Of a stretch of DNA of 64,000 nucleotides, positions 15,839-25,204 are shown in pieces; position 1 is the first letter of the stretch, and each line of letters begins with the position of its first letter. A model generated the notes under the pieces. It ran no database searches and had not been told where the DNA came from. It worked only from the letters and a program-made list of their open reading frames with translations. Position numbers and translations under genes: made by a program. Origin of the DNA: Desulfovibrio sp. OH1186_COT-070 (GTDB lineage: Bacteria; Desulfobacterota; Desulfovibrionia; Desulfovibrionales; Desulfovibrionaceae); NCBI RefSeq assembly GCF_003860215.1, contig NZ_RQYH01000004.1, positions 61,092 through 125,091 of the forward strand, in the 5' to 3' direction.

Positions 15839-17500
15839 ATGCAAGACGGTAAAAATCTGATTCTCGCCATTTTCCTCTGCCTTGTGGTCATTGTCGGCTG
15901 GAGCTATCTGGCCGAATATATGGGCTGGGTGCAAAAGCCCGACCCCGCTGTGGTTGCCCAGCAGCAGGCCCAGCAGCAGAGCCGCCAGCAGGAAGGACAG
16001 GAGGCCGTCGCACCGCAGGAAGCTGCTGCGCAGGCTCCGCTGCCCGCCTTTGTTCCTGCGGCGGGGCGGGATATGACCGTGCGTACGCCGCTGTACGAGG
16101 CTGTCATCCATACCGGCGGCGGCATTCTGCGTTCGTTCAGGCTCATGGAGTTCCGCTCCGGGCTTGAAGCCGAGGCCCCTCTGGTGGATATGGTCACACC
16201 TCAGGCGGCGGCAGTGGCTCCGTTGGGGCTGGTCATCAACGGCCAGCCCTCCTGGAGCACGGGACAGTGGACGGCAGAAGGTGCGCCCGACAATCTGGCG
16301 GTCGCCCAGGGGCAGGAGGGCGCGTTGCGGCTCGCGGGCGAGGTGGACGGCCTGCGCGTGACGCGCGAACTGACTTTCAGCGCCGGAACATATTTGATCC
16401 GGGAGAAAATCCGCATTGCCAACACGTCTTCCCAGGCGCGGAGCATGCGCATCGGATATACCGTGGCTGCGGACGGCAGCAACGCCTCTGGCGGCAATTA
16501 TGATGCCATGCGCGTGGCCTGGGACAATGACGGCAGCCTGGAGGACGAATCTTCACCCAAAACCCTGGAAACCACAGGGGTGCAGGCCAGCGGAAAGATC
16601 CACTGGGGTGGGGCCATGAGCACTTATTTCCTTGCCGCTGTCCTGCCTGGTGATCCCGCTGGTGTGACGGTCAAGGGCCGCATGCGGCAGAATGTATACC
16701 GCGCGGCTCTGGAAGAGCCGGAGGTGCTGCTTGTTCCGGGGCAGGAGCGGGAAGTGACGGTCGCCTACTGGATAGGGCCCAAGACGCGCGACGGTCTGGA
16801 AGCCGTGTCGCCGGAACTGGCCAGAAGCATTGATCTGGGCATGTTCCAGATCATTGCCAAGGGGCTGCTCTGGCTTCTCAAGTTTTTTTACGGCTATGTG
16901 CACAATTGGGGGGTGGCCATCATTCTGCTGACCATTGTCATCAAGGTTCTGTTCTGGCCCCTGACGGCCAAGAGCTATGCCTCCATGGAGCAGATGAAGA
17001 AACTGCAACCGCACATGCTGGCCATCCGTGAAAAGCACAAGGACAACAAGGAGCTCATGAACAAGGAAATCATGGCTCTCTACAAAACTTACGGCGTCAA
17101 CCCGGCCAGCGGATGCGTGCCCATTCTGATCCAGATGCCGGTCTTTTTCGGTCTGTATCAGGCTTTGCTGACAGCCATCGAACTGCGTCATGCGCATTTT
17201 GTCAGCCAACTTCCGGGGACAGACCTGCTCTGGCTTGCCGATCTGTCGGCCAAGGATCCGTACTACATCACGCCCATCATCATGGGGGTGACCATGTTTG
17301 TGCAGCAGAAAATGAGCCCGCCAGCCACAGATCCCATGCAGCAGAAGATCATGATGTTTCTGCCGCTGATCTTTACCGTGCTTTTTCTGGGCTTTCCGTC
17401 GGGGCTTGTGCTGTACTGGCTGGTCAACAACATTCTTTCCATCGTGCAGCAAAGAATCATGATCAGGAAGGCCGCTTCTCCGGCTGTCGGCAAGCAGTGA
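15839..17500 (+). CDS. yidC: membrane protein insertase YidC
   Basis: Inner-membrane insertase that works alone or with Sec to place proteins in the bilayer. It has 553 residues, the Gram-negative long form: an N-terminal membrane anchor (NLILAIFLCLVVIVGWSYL), a Gln/Ala-rich linker, a large periplasmic beta domain (about residues 80-320) and the conserved five-helix core from about residue 345. The core shows WGVAIILLTIVIKVLFWPL, NPASGCVPILIQMPVFFGLY and the last helix ending GLVLYWLVNN. CAGGAG precedes the start by about ten bases. It is part of the rpmH-mnmE cluster. Confidence 0.96.
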   Translation: MQDGKNLILAIFLCLVVIVGWSYLAEYMGWVQKPDPAVVAQQQAQQQSRQQEGQEAVAPQEAAAQAPLPAFVPAAGRDMTVRTPLYEAVIHTGGGILRSFRLMEFRSGLEAEAPLVDMVTPQAAAVAPLGLVINGQPSWSTGQWTAEGAPDNLAVAQGQEGALRLAGEVDGLRVTRELTFSAGTYLIREKIRIANTSSQARSMRIGYTVAADGSNASGGNYDAMRVAWDNDGSLEDESSPKTLETTGVQASGKIHWGGAMSTYFLAAVLPGDPAGVTVKGRMRQNVYRAALEEPEVLLVPGQEREVTVAYWIGPKTRDGLEAVSPELARSIDLGMFQIIAKGLLWLLKFFYGYVHNWGVAIILLTIVIKVLFWPLTAKSYASMEQMKKLQPHMLAIREKHKDNKELMNKEIMALYKTYGVNPASGCVPILIQMPVFFGLYQALLTAIELRHAHFVSQLPGTDLLWLADLSAKDPYYITPIIMGVTMFVQQKMSPPATDPMQQKIMMFLPLIFTVLFLGFPSGLVLYWLVNNILSIVQQRIMIRKAASPAVGKQ

Positions 17501-17607
17501 CGCCGGAGTTTGCGGATATTTTTTGTTGCGCGCGGGGTCTTGCGGCAATTTTGCACGGGCCGCGCGCATGTCGCAGACGCCACGGTCTGCTCCAATGAGG
17601 ATTTCGC

Positions 17608-18657
17608 ATGGAAGGGTTCAAGGAATTCCAGAACAAGGATCTGGACAGCGCCATTGCCGACGCATGTGCCTATTACAATACAGAGCGGGAAAAGCTTGAA
17701 ATAGAAATCATCCAGGACGCCAAGTCGGGCATTTTCGGCATCGTGGGCGCACGCAAGGCCAAGGTACGGGCGCGCCGCGTCCGGCTGCGCGAAGCGGTGG
17801 AAAGCATTTTGGGCAAAAAATCCGGCGCGGAGGAAGTTTCTTCTGCGCAGGAGGGGACTTCGAGAGCGTCGGCGAAAGAACCGCAAATGGTCAGGGAAAG
17901 CAATGCCGGAAACGGCAGGCGCGGCGGGGCACGGCCGGCTTGCGACGATGCCGCGACACAAGGCGCGCCCGCTTCTCTGCAGAAAGAAGATGCGGCTGCG
18001 GAGCCTGTGGCCGAAGCCGCGCCCTCTGCCCCCGAAAAAAAGGAAATTTCGCAGGAAAGTCGCCGGGGCAGGCGCGGACGCGGGCCAAAGGAAGGAGCCG
18101 CCGAAGCGGCGAGCCCGGAAGGGCCGGATGACGAGCTTGAAGAAGGCGCTGAAGGACTGCCCGCCACACCTCTGGAACAACTGGACGCCGAACGTCTTCG
18201 CTCTTCTGTGCTGGAGGCGGCACGCACGCTGGTGAAGCCCATTCTGGGGCGGGATCCCGAGCTTTCCGTGCGTGTGGAAGGCGGCAAGGTGCATGTGGGC
18301 ATTGACTGCGGGGAAGACTCCGGCCTGCTCATCGGCCGTGAGGGACAGACGCTGGCTGCCCTGCAATACATGCTCTCACGCATTGTTTCTCACGGCATGG
18401 CCGCGTGTGTGCGTATCCATCTGGATGCGGGGGACTACCGGCTGCGCCAGGACGACAAGTTGCGCGAAATGGCCCTGGCTCTGGCCGCAAGGGTACGGGA
18501 GAGCGGGCGTTCCTGCTCCACGCGCCCTCTTTCTTCCTACCATCGGCGCATTGTTCACGTCTGCCTGCAGGAAGTGGAGGATGTCCAGACGCGCAGTTCG
18601 GGCGACGGCCCGCTGAAGCGTGTGGTCATCACACGCAGAAAGAGCGACAGAAATTAG
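17608..18657 (+). CDS. jag: Jag/KhpB RNA-binding protein
   Basis: A cytoplasmic RNA-binding protein of the Jag (SpoIIIJ-associated, KhpB) family, almost always next to yidC. It has 349 residues in four parts: a Jag-N domain (GFKEFQNKDLDSAIADAC to about residue 55), a long Ala/Glu-rich disordered linker (about 70-190), a KH domain with VHVGIDCGEDSGLLIGREGQ and an R3H domain ending LKRVVITRRK. The linker is longer than in Gram-positive Jag. The start ATG 17608 follows TGAGGA. The protein is thought to control translation or stability of target RNAs; direct targets here are unknown. Confidence 0.92.
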   Translation: MEGFKEFQNKDLDSAIADACAYYNTEREKLEIEIIQDAKSGIFGIVGARKAKVRARRVRLREAVESILGKKSGAEEVSSAQEGTSRASAKEPQMVRESNAGNGRRGGARPACDDAATQGAPASLQKEDAAAEPVAEAAPSAPEKKEISQESRRGRRGRGPKEGAAEAASPEGPDDELEEGAEGLPATPLEQLDAERLRSSVLEAARTLVKPILGRDPELSVRVEGGKVHVGIDCGEDSGLLIGREGQTLAALQYMLSRIVSHGMAACVRIHLDAGDYRLRQDDKLREMALALAARVRESGRSCSTRPLSSYHRRIVHVCLQEVEDVQTRSSGDGPLKRVVITRRKSDRN

Positions 18658-18713
18658 AACCGCCGTGAACGTGCCTGCCGCTGCCCGCCCGGCGGAAGGC
18701 CGGGGATACGCGC

Positions 18714-20126
18714 ATGAATGCCGAACCGCAAAGCACCATCGCCGCCATCGCCACCCCGCACGGAACCGGCGGTATCGGTATTGTACGGATTTCCGGGCCG
18801 CAGGCCAAGGAAGTCCTGAGCCGGATGTTTTTGCCGCTTTCTCCCCATTTTGCGAACTTTCGCCCCTGGGTTCTGCACCGGGGCCGCATTCTGGATGAAA
18901 ACGGCGAGCCTCTGGACGAGGTGCTGGCCGTTCACATGCCGGGTCCGCGCTCCTTCACCGGCGAGGACGTTGTGGAAATACACTGCCACGGCGGGGCCTT
19001 TCTGGTACGGGCGGTGCTGGAGAGCGTTCTGCGCCGGGGCGTGCGCCAGGCCGAGAGAGGGGAGTTTTCACGCCGGGCTTTTGTCAACGGCCGTATGGAT
19101 TTGAGCCAGGCCGAAGCCGTGGCGGAAATGATTGCCGCACCGTCGCGCGAGGCATTGCGGTACGGTCTGGCCCGGCTTGACGGTTTGTTGGGCCAGCGGG
19201 TGAAGGCCCTGCGGGAAGATCTGGACGGGTTGCGCGCACGGGTATGCCTGTCTGTGGATTTTCCCGAAGAAGAAGTGCCTGAACTGGATGCGGAAAGTTT
19301 TTGCGCTCTGGTCGACGGGTTGATTCTGGGGGTGCGCCGCCTGCTGGCAGGCAGCCGGAGAGCGGGAGCCATGCAACACGGCGCGCGGGTGGTGCTGGCC
19401 GGATCCGTCAATGCCGGAAAATCCAGCCTGCTCAACGCGCTGCTGGGGCGCAATCGCGCTCTGGTCACGGACATTCCCGGCACCACACGGGATTTTCTGG
19501 AAGAAGCCTGCATGCTTGACGGTCTGCCTGTCTGCCTGACAGACACGGCGGGCTTGCGCCGGGATGCCGGAATTGTGGAGCAGATGGGCGTGGAGCGAAG
19601 CCGCGAAAAAATTTCCGAAGCTGATGCCGTGCTGCTTGTGCTGGACGGCGGGCGCCTGGGCGAAGCCGGGGCTGCCGCGGCCCGGTGTCCTGATGCCGCG
19701 TCCAGAGAGGTCTTGGAGGCTGCGGAAACCTGCCCGGTGCTGGCGGTCTGGAACAAGAGCGATCTCGGTTTGCCTGCGGTATTTCCCCCGCGCTGGCTGG
19801 AAAAAACGGAATGCTGCGCTGTCAGCGCCCTTTCGGGCGAAGGCGTGGAGGAATTGGCCGAAAGGCTGCGCGCGCTTCTGCTGGCCGACGGGCGCGAGCA
19901 TGTTCCCGGCGATGGTCTGGCCCCCAATGCGCGGCAGTCGCTGGAACTGGAGGAAGCTCTGAAGCATCTGGAGGCTCTGCGTCTGGATGTGCTGGAAGGG
20001 CAGCCCCATGATTGTTGTGCCGCGCGCCTGGATCTGGCTGCCGGGCATCTGGAGGCGGTCACGGGCCTGTCCAGTGCCGAGCAGGTGCTGAACAGCATTT
20101 TTGAGCAATTCTGCATCGGCAAATGA
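18714..20126 (+). CDS. mnmE: tRNA modification GTPase MnmE
   Basis: With MnmG, MnmE installs carboxymethylaminomethyl groups at U34 of tRNAs, using GTP hydrolysis and a tetrahydrofolate one-carbon unit. The 470-residue protein has the folate-binding N-terminal domain (IAAIATPHGTGGIGIVRISG), a helical domain, an inserted G domain with GSVNAGKSSLLNAL near residue 230, DIPGTTRD and DTAGLR, and the C-terminal CIGK with the catalytic cysteine. The four G motifs and the CIGK tail show that it is complete. It closes the classical cluster; four bases separate it from the next gene. Confidence 0.97.
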   Translation: MNAEPQSTIAAIATPHGTGGIGIVRISGPQAKEVLSRMFLPLSPHFANFRPWVLHRGRILDENGEPLDEVLAVHMPGPRSFTGEDVVEIHCHGGAFLVRAVLESVLRRGVRQAERGEFSRRAFVNGRMDLSQAEAVAEMIAAPSREALRYGLARLDGLLGQRVKALREDLDGLRARVCLSVDFPEEEVPELDAESFCALVDGLILGVRRLLAGSRRAGAMQHGARVVLAGSVNAGKSSLLNALLGRNRALVTDIPGTTRDFLEEACMLDGLPVCLTDTAGLRRDAGIVEQMGVERSREKISEADAVLLVLDGGRLGEAGAAAARCPDAASREVLEAAETCPVLAVWNKSDLGLPAVFPPRWLEKTECCAVSALSGEGVEELAERLRALLLADGREHVPGDGLAPNARQSLELEEALKHLEALRLDVLEGQPHDCCAARLDLAAGHLEAVTGLSSAEQVLNSIFEQFCIGK

Positions 20127-20130
20127 TATC

Positions 20131-20784
20131 ATGAAGACCGACATGCCGCGCCGCCTGAGCAGCGAAGAAATCAATGCCCTGCCCCAGTTCCGCTATGACG
20201 GCCCTGTGCATGTGGTGCGTTCCTGCGAGCAGTGGCAAGCCGCCTTGCCTGACGTGCGTTCGACGCGGCTGCTGGGTTTTGACACGGAGACGCGGCCTTC
20301 CTTCCGCAAGGGCAAACGCAATGCCCCTGCTCTGGTGCAGCTTGCCACAGCCCGCGCGGTTTATCTGATACAGCTTTCCGCCCTGCCTTTCGGCCCCCAC
20401 CTTGCGGAAATTCTCGCCAATCCCCTGCAAATCAAGGCTGGTGTGGGCATCAGGGACGATATGTGCGATCTGACCAGACTGCACGACTTTGAACCGGCGG
20501 GCCTGACGGATCTCGGCGGCGTGGCCCGCGCGCACAAGTTGCCCTGCCACGGGCTGCGCAGTATGGCTGCCCACTTTTTTGGCTGGCGCATTTCCAAGGG
20601 ATCGCAGTGCTCCAACTGGGATCTGGCAGAGCTGACGCCGCGCCAGATCGTCTATGCCGCCACCGATGCCTGGATCGGGCGGCTGCTTTTTCTGCGCATG
20701 TGCGAACTGGGGCTGATCCCCGCATGCCCTGCCGGAGTGGAGGCCTGCCTGCCGCAGGGCGCGGAAGCGGAGGAAGAGGGATGA
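20131..20784 (+). CDS. RNase D-like 3'-5' exonuclease (DEDDy)
   Basis: A 217-residue protein consisting only of the RNase D-type 3'-5' exonuclease domain, without the HRDC domain of true RNase D. The catalytic acids are visible: LLGFDTETRPSF (DxE), GVGIRDDMCDL, and the YAATDAW motif (YxxxD). Such short forms trim structured RNA or act on DNA; the substrate is not known. Start ATG 20131 has no strong ribosome site, and the gene lies four bases after mnmE, so it is probably translated by coupling. A second ATG at 20143 is possible. Its stop overlaps the next start in an ATGA arrangement. Confidence 0.85.
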   Translation: MKTDMPRRLSSEEINALPQFRYDGPVHVVRSCEQWQAALPDVRSTRLLGFDTETRPSFRKGKRNAPALVQLATARAVYLIQLSALPFGPHLAEILANPLQIKAGVGIRDDMCDLTRLHDFEPAGLTDLGGVARAHKLPCHGLRSMAAHFFGWRISKGSQCSNWDLAELTPRQIVYAATDAWIGRLLFLRMCELGLIPACPAGVEACLPQGAEAEEEG

Positions 20785-21986
20785 CTGCCCCCGCGCCGGG
20801 GCCGCGTCTGGTGTTTTTTACCGGCGGCACAGCCTTGCGCGACCTGAGCCGCCAGCTTGCCGTATTTACCCGCAATTCCGTTCATCTGGTGACGCCCTTT
20901 GATTCCGGGGGCAGTTCGGCTGCCCTGCGCCGGGCCTTTGCCATGCCTGCCGTGGGCGACATGCGCAACAGGTTGCTGGCCTTGGCCGACGGTGATCTGG
21001 TGCCTTCTTCCGTGCTGGATTTCTGCGCATCCCGCCTGCCGGACAGAGCGGGTGCCCCAAAAGGCACGGACAGAATAGACCACGAGAACATGCGCCGCAA
21101 GCTCAGGCAGGAGTTGGAGAGCATGGGCAAAAAAAACCATGCTGTCTGGGCGGGCATGCCGTCGGACTTTGCCGGACCTTTGCGTTTGCACCTGAATTTT
21201 TTTCTTCAGCGGATGCCCGCGGATTTTGATCCCTTCCGCGCCTGTCTGGGCAACCTTGTCCTGGCCGGGGGATATTTGCACCACAAGCGCGATTTTTCCC
21301 CGGTCATGGCTTTTTTCAGCCGCCTGCTCCACACGCGGGGAGTGGTTTTGCCCATTGTGGGCGAAAGCCTGCATCTGGCGGCCCGACTGGCGGACGGTTC
21401 AACGGTTGTGGGCCAGCACCATTTCAGGCATCTGGCCCAGCCCGTACGGCAACTTTTTCTGACCGTGCATGAGCCGGACAGGGAAGGGGAGCGGCTTTTG
21501 GAGCAGACGGCCTGCCGCCCTCCCCTGGCCCCGACCTGCGGCGTCTATCTGCGCAGCGCGGCGGCCATTTGTTATCCCATGGGCAGTTTTTATACCAGCG
21601 TGCTGGCCAATCTTCTGCCGCAGGGGGTAGGCCGCGCCGTGGCCCAGACGCCCTGTCCCAAGATATTTATCCCCAATTCCGGACGCGATGTGGAACTGCA
21701 AGGACTGACGGTTTCCCGGCAGGTGGAGATGCTTTTGCGGCATCTGCGCGAAGATGCGCCCGATGCGCCCACAGACAGCCTGCTGCACCATGTTCTGGCA
21801 GACAGCCGCAATGGCTGCTACGAGGGCGGGCTTGACGCCGCGGAGCGTCAGGCTCTGGAGCGCATGGGTGTGCGCCTGACAGAAAGGGATATGGTGTGCG
21901 GCAACGACCCCCAGCGCCACGATCCGCTGCTCACGGCCCGCGCCCTGATGGAACTTGTGCCCGGAAGCGCCGGGGAGGTTTTTTGA
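20781..21986 (+). CDS. CofD/YvcK-superfamily protein (GAK-type)
   Basis: A 401-residue protein related to the phospholactate/phosphoenolpyruvyl transferase CofD and the YvcK group. The N-terminal RLVFFTGGTALRDLSRQL is the nucleotide-binding start, HLVTPFDSGGSSAALRRAF is the typical CofD signature, and LANLLPQGVGRAV with CPKIFIPNSGRD resembles the C-terminal half. I take it to be the CofD-related member of the GAK system known from delta-proteobacteria, but none of the usual ATP-grasp or kinase partners are nearby. It overlaps the exonuclease gene by four bases and is followed after one base by the pseudouridine synthase. YvcK proteins influence cell-wall precursor and carbon metabolism; the reaction here is unknown. 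Confidence 0.75.
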   Translation: MTAPAPGPRLVFFTGGTALRDLSRQLAVFTRNSVHLVTPFDSGGSSAALRRAFAMPAVGDMRNRLLALADGDLVPSSVLDFCASRLPDRAGAPKGTDRIDHENMRRKLRQELESMGKKNHAVWAGMPSDFAGPLRLHLNFFLQRMPADFDPFRACLGNLVLAGGYLHHKRDFSPVMAFFSRLLHTRGVVLPIVGESLHLAARLADGSTVVGQHHFRHLAQPVRQLFLTVHEPDREGERLLEQTACRPPLAPTCGVYLRSAAAICYPMGSFYTSVLANLLPQGVGRAVAQTPCPKIFIPNSGRDVELQGLTVSRQVEMLLRHLREDAPDAPTDSLLHHVLADSRNGCYEGGLDAAERQALERMGVRLTERDMVCGNDPQRHDPLLTARALMELVPGSAGEVF

Positions 21987-21987
21987 C

Positions 21988-23040
21988 ATGACAGGCTGCG
22001 GGAAAAAAGACGCTTGTGCGGAAGGAGCGGAAATTCCGGAAGCCGGGGACAAGGGCGGCGCGCTGGACATATCGCACATGGCGGGGCACAGGCTGGATTA
22101 TGCCTTGGGCGCGCTTCTGCCGCATCTGGGGCTGCGGGGGCGCAGGCGCTGCCTTGAGGCGGGAGGTGTGCTGGTCAACGGAAAGCCGTGCCGGGCGGCT
22201 TACCGGGTGTGTCCGGGAGACAGGATTGCCCTTGCGCCGAAAAAGGAGGCGGAATCCGGGTCCGGTTTTTTCCCGGCGGGTATGCCGCGCCTGGTGCAAG
22301 TGCACGGGGAGTTCTGCTTTTTTTTCAAACCCGCGGGATGGCACACTGTCACTCTGGCTGGCGGCAACCCCGGTCTGGAAGGTACGCTGCCCCGCCTGCT
22401 GCGGGAAGGGGGGCACGGGCATCTTGCCTTTTGCCGTTTGTTGCAAAGGCTGGATCACGCCACATCTGGTCTGGTCTGCGGGGCGCTCAGCCCTGCGGCG
22501 GAAGACGCTTTTCGCGCTGCGGAGGCTGCGGGCAGGTGCGAAAAACGCTATGTGGCCTTGCTGACGGGCAGGCTGCCGGGCAGTGTGACCGCACAGGGCG
22601 TTGTGCAGACAGACAACCGTGCGACAAGCCGCGTCACTTCCGTCCGGGCGGAACCCCAACGCTGGACGGATTTTTTGCCGTTGCGCGTCTGGCAGCCGCA
22701 GGACGGGGAGGGGGCAAAGGTGCTGGCCGCCCTGGCGGGGCACGGTTTTTTTGAACCACCGCTTCTGCCGCCGCAGGGGATGACGCTGGCCGCATGCCGC
22801 ATCCGGCGCGGAGCCAGGCATCAGATACGCGCTCACGCCGCCGCTCTGGGCTATCCGCTTTGGGGGGATGTGCGGTACGGCTTTTGCGGTCAGGGACATG
22901 GCGGAGATCAGGAAAAGTTTTTTCTGCATCACGGCGGCATGCGCTTTCCCGGCGCATATTGTACGGCGGATGCGCCCTGGCCGCTGCCCGCGCACTTGGC
23001 CTCTCTGGTCAGGGAATGGCTTGCGGGCGCGCCGGACTGA
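21988..23040 (+). CDS. RluA-family RNA pseudouridine synthase
   Basis: An enzyme that isomerises uridine to pseudouridine in rRNA or tRNA. The 350-residue protein starts with an unconserved lead of about 25 residues, then an S4-like RNA-binding domain (LGLRGRRRCLEAGGVLVNG) and the catalytic domain. The active-site motif LQRLDHATSGLVCG holds the catalytic aspartate, and RRGARHQIRAHAAALGYPLWGD is the RluA-type C-terminal motif. ATG 21988 has GGGGAGG upstream. The target uridine cannot be read from sequence; it is longer and less standard than RluC or RluD. It is the last gene of the run beginning at rpmH. Confidence 0.88.
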   Translation: MTGCGKKDACAEGAEIPEAGDKGGALDISHMAGHRLDYALGALLPHLGLRGRRRCLEAGGVLVNGKPCRAAYRVCPGDRIALAPKKEAESGSGFFPAGMPRLVQVHGEFCFFFKPAGWHTVTLAGGNPGLEGTLPRLLREGGHGHLAFCRLLQRLDHATSGLVCGALSPAAEDAFRAAEAAGRCEKRYVALLTGRLPGSVTAQGVVQTDNRATSRVTSVRAEPQRWTDFLPLRVWQPQDGEGAKVLAALAGHGFFEPPLLPPQGMTLAACRIRRGARHQIRAHAAALGYPLWGDVRYGFCGQGHGGDQEKFFLHHGGMRFPGAYCTADAPWPLPAHLASLVREWLAGAPD

Positions 23041-23185
23041 CGCTGCCCGACAAATTTTGCGCCCGGAACTCTTGGCACAGGGCTGCCCGTCCTGTATGTT
23101 GCGGAGAGTATGGCGCAAGTGTTGCCTGCCCGTGTGTCTTTTTTGTTCCTTGCGCCGGGGCTTTCCGAACCAACAAGGAGTATGG

Positions 23186-23815
23186 ATGTTTGCCGCACTG
23201 TTGCCCAAATCCGCGCCTTTTCTCGCCATGCTTGCGGAACAGAACGGGTTTTTGCGACGGATGGTCGCCCTGCTTGTGGAAATGCTGGAAAATCCTGAAG
23301 AAAGAGACCGTATCTACAAGGATATCGCCTTTCTGGAAGAAGAAGCCGACCATCTGTACGGAAAAATCATCCGCGCTCTTTCCCAGAGCTTCATCACCCC
23401 CATTGACCGCGAGGACATTCTGCGCATCAATCAGGAGCAGGAAGAATGCATGGACTGTCTGCACAGCCTGAGCACCCGCCTGCACATTTTCGAGTTCCGG
23501 CGCATCCGTTTCCCGGCTCTGCAACTGGTGCGTACCATCAATTCCATGCTGGAACTCACCCGGAAAATGCTGGACGGTCTCGCCCACCGGAAGGACTGTC
23601 ACCTGACGCGGGCCTTTCGCTCCCTGCGTTCCGAGTGCGACATGCTGCTGGCCGTGGGGCTGGCGGAAGTCATGGACGAAAATCCGGAGCCGGAACCCGC
23701 CCTGTTCATGCAGGTGCTCAAGTGGAGCCAGACCTATGAGCGTATGAGCATTTTGCTGGAGCGGGTCAATTCCGTTGCGGAAACCATTGAGGAAGCGGTG
23801 TTGAAAAATGCCTGA
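23186..23815 (+). CDS. DUF47/PhoU-like phosphate transport accessory protein
   Basis: A 209-residue all-helical cytoplasmic protein of the DUF47 (TIGR00153) family, distant relatives of PhoU that almost always sit next to Pit phosphate transporters. Visible are acidic helices such as EEEADHLYGKIIRALSQSFITP and DREDILRINQEQEECMD, typical of the family and thought to bind metal. ATG 23186 has a good AAGGAG site. It overlaps the pit gene by 8 bases, so both are made together. It probably modulates transport, but the mechanism is not established. Confidence 0.9.
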   Translation: MFAALLPKSAPFLAMLAEQNGFLRRMVALLVEMLENPEERDRIYKDIAFLEEEADHLYGKIIRALSQSFITPIDREDILRINQEQEECMDCLHSLSTRLHIFEFRRIRFPALQLVRTINSMLELTRKMLDGLAHRKDCHLTRAFRSLRSECDMLLAVGLAEVMDENPEPEPALFMQVLKWSQTYERMSILLERVNSVAETIEEAVLKNA

Positions 23816-24812
23816 CATCCCGGTGCTGCTGGCCATCATCGTGATCGTGGCCCTGATTTTTGACTTCACCAACGGCGCGCACGACTGCGCCAACGCCATT
23901 GCCACAGTGGTTTCCACCAAGGTTGTCACGCCGCGTTTTGCCGTGGGGGCGGCAGCCCTTCTCAATCTGTGCGGAGCTCTGCTGGGCACGGAAGTGGCAA
24001 AAACCCTGGGCAGCGGCATTGTTCTGCCGCAGGTGGTGGAGGGCAGCCATGTGCTTGTGCTGGCCGCGCTGGCAGGGGCCATTTTCTGGAACTGCCTGAC
24101 GTGGTATTTCGGCATTCCCTCGTCATCGTCCCACGCGCTTATCGGCGGGCTCATCGGAGCGGCGGTGGCTGATGCGGGTTTCGGCGCGCTCAATGGGCAG
24201 GGAATTCTGGAAAAAGTGCTTGTTCCCCTGGTGGCGTCTCCTCTGGCGGGCTTTGCCGCAGGCTTTCTGCTCATGCATGCGGTCAACGTGATCTGCGCAT
24301 ATATCCACCGGCGAAAGGTGAACAGCGCCTTCCGGCGTCTGCAACTGCTTTCCGCCGGGTTCATGGCTACCAGTCACGGGCTCAACGACGCACAGAAGAC
24401 CATGGGCATCATCACGCTGGCTCTGCTCATTTTCGGGAAGATTGACTCGGTGGAGGTTCCCCTGTGGGTCAAGTTTTCCTGCGCCGGGGCCATGGCTCTG
24501 GGCACTGCCATCGGCGGCTGGAAGATCGTCAAGACCATGGGGCACCGCATTTTCAAGCTGGAGCCGGTGCATGGATTCGCCGCCGAAACATCGGCTGCGG
24601 CCGTGGTCACCGGAGCTTCTCTTCTGGGCGCGCCTGTGAGCACAACCCATACCATATCGGCCTGCATTTTCGGGGTGGGATCCAGCAAACGTTTCTCTGC
24701 GGTTCGCTGGAACGTGGCCGGAAGTCTGGTGGTAGCCTGGGTTCTGACTCTTCCGGCGGCGAGCATCGTGGGCTTTGTTTCCTGTCATGTACTGAACATG
24801 ATCTGGAACTAG
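23808..24812 (+). CDS. pit: PiT-family inorganic phosphate transporter
   Basis: A low-affinity phosphate permease, co-transporting metal phosphate with H+ or Na+. The 334-residue membrane protein shows both copies of the PiT signature: FDFTNGAHDCANAIATVVST in the first half and SHGLNDAQKTMGIITLALL in the second. It also has SSSHALIGGLIGA and VSTTHTISACIFGVGS, which are the matching inverted repeats. The length is typical of the short bacterial form without a large loop. Coupled to the DUF47 gene upstream. Confidence 0.95.
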   Translation: MPDIPVLLAIIVIVALIFDFTNGAHDCANAIATVVSTKVVTPRFAVGAAALLNLCGALLGTEVAKTLGSGIVLPQVVEGSHVLVLAALAGAIFWNCLTWYFGIPSSSSHALIGGLIGAAVADAGFGALNGQGILEKVLVPLVASPLAGFAAGFLLMHAVNVICAYIHRRKVNSAFRRLQLLSAGFMATSHGLNDAQKTMGIITLALLIFGKIDSVEVPLWVKFSCAGAMALGTAIGGWKIVKTMGHRIFKLEPVHGFAAETSAAAVVTGASLLGAPVSTTHTISACIFGVGSSKRFSAVRWNVAGSLVVAWVLTLPAASIVGFVSCHVLNMIWN

Positions 24813-24897
24813 CGGCACAGGCGGGGCGCGTTCGACGATGTGCCCGGCAGCCTTTCAAGCCTCCAAAAAAACCGGACAATTCCCCGCGACACGAAAA

Positions 24898-24913
24898 GCA
24901 TCTCCGGAGATGC
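24898..24913 (-). terminator. perfect palindrome with minus-strand T-run
   Basis: GCATCTCC directly followed by GGAGATGC makes an 8-bp stem; read on the minus strand it is followed by TTTTCG. It lies 47 bases beyond the stop of the small zinc-finger gene (24960), between two convergent genes, and may end both transcripts. Confidence 0.5.
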
Positions 24914-24959
24914 CCCCAGCAGTGTCCGGGGATGCGTCCGGGGTCTGCTCCGTAACAGG

Positions 24960-25181
24960 TCAGCGCCCGGCGCTTTCGCGTTCCTCCTGGCAGACGCGGC
25001 ACAGGCCCACGCCCGGCAGGGCTTCCAGGCGCTTGGAAGGAATGGCTTCGCCGCATTCGCGGCAGCAGGCCACGCCGTTGATCCAGTCCGGACCTGCGCG
25101 GTCCACGGAAGCGCGGGCGCGCATGAGGGCGGATTCGCGGTCAAGGCGTTCCAGTTCCGTCGCCTGATCAAACACGTCCAT
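24960..25181 (-). CDS. small DksA/TraR-type zinc-finger protein
   Basis: A 73-residue protein with a four-cysteine zinc finger CRECGEAIP and CRVCQEE separated by 17 residues, preceded by a helix (QATELERLDRESALMRARAS). This is the short TraR-like form of DksA, lacking most of the coiled coil. Relatives bind the RNA polymerase secondary channel and alter transcription initiation; plasmid and phage versions are common, and chromosomal copies are frequent in proteobacteria. ATG 25181 is preceded by AAGGAGGA. It is on the same strand as argD, 130 bases downstream, with a strong hairpin between them. Confidence 0.85.
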   Translation of the reverse strand: MDVFDQATELERLDRESALMRARASVDRAGPDWINGVACCRECGEAIPSKRLEALPGVGLCRVCQEERESAGR

Positions 25182-25204
25182 AAAGTCCTCCTTGGGAAAG
25201 CAAG

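Noticed and set aside
23072..23086. sigma-54-like site TTGGCACAGGGCTGC ahead of the phosphate transporter genes
   Set aside because: The GG-to-GC distance is one base too short for a working -24/-12 promoter.
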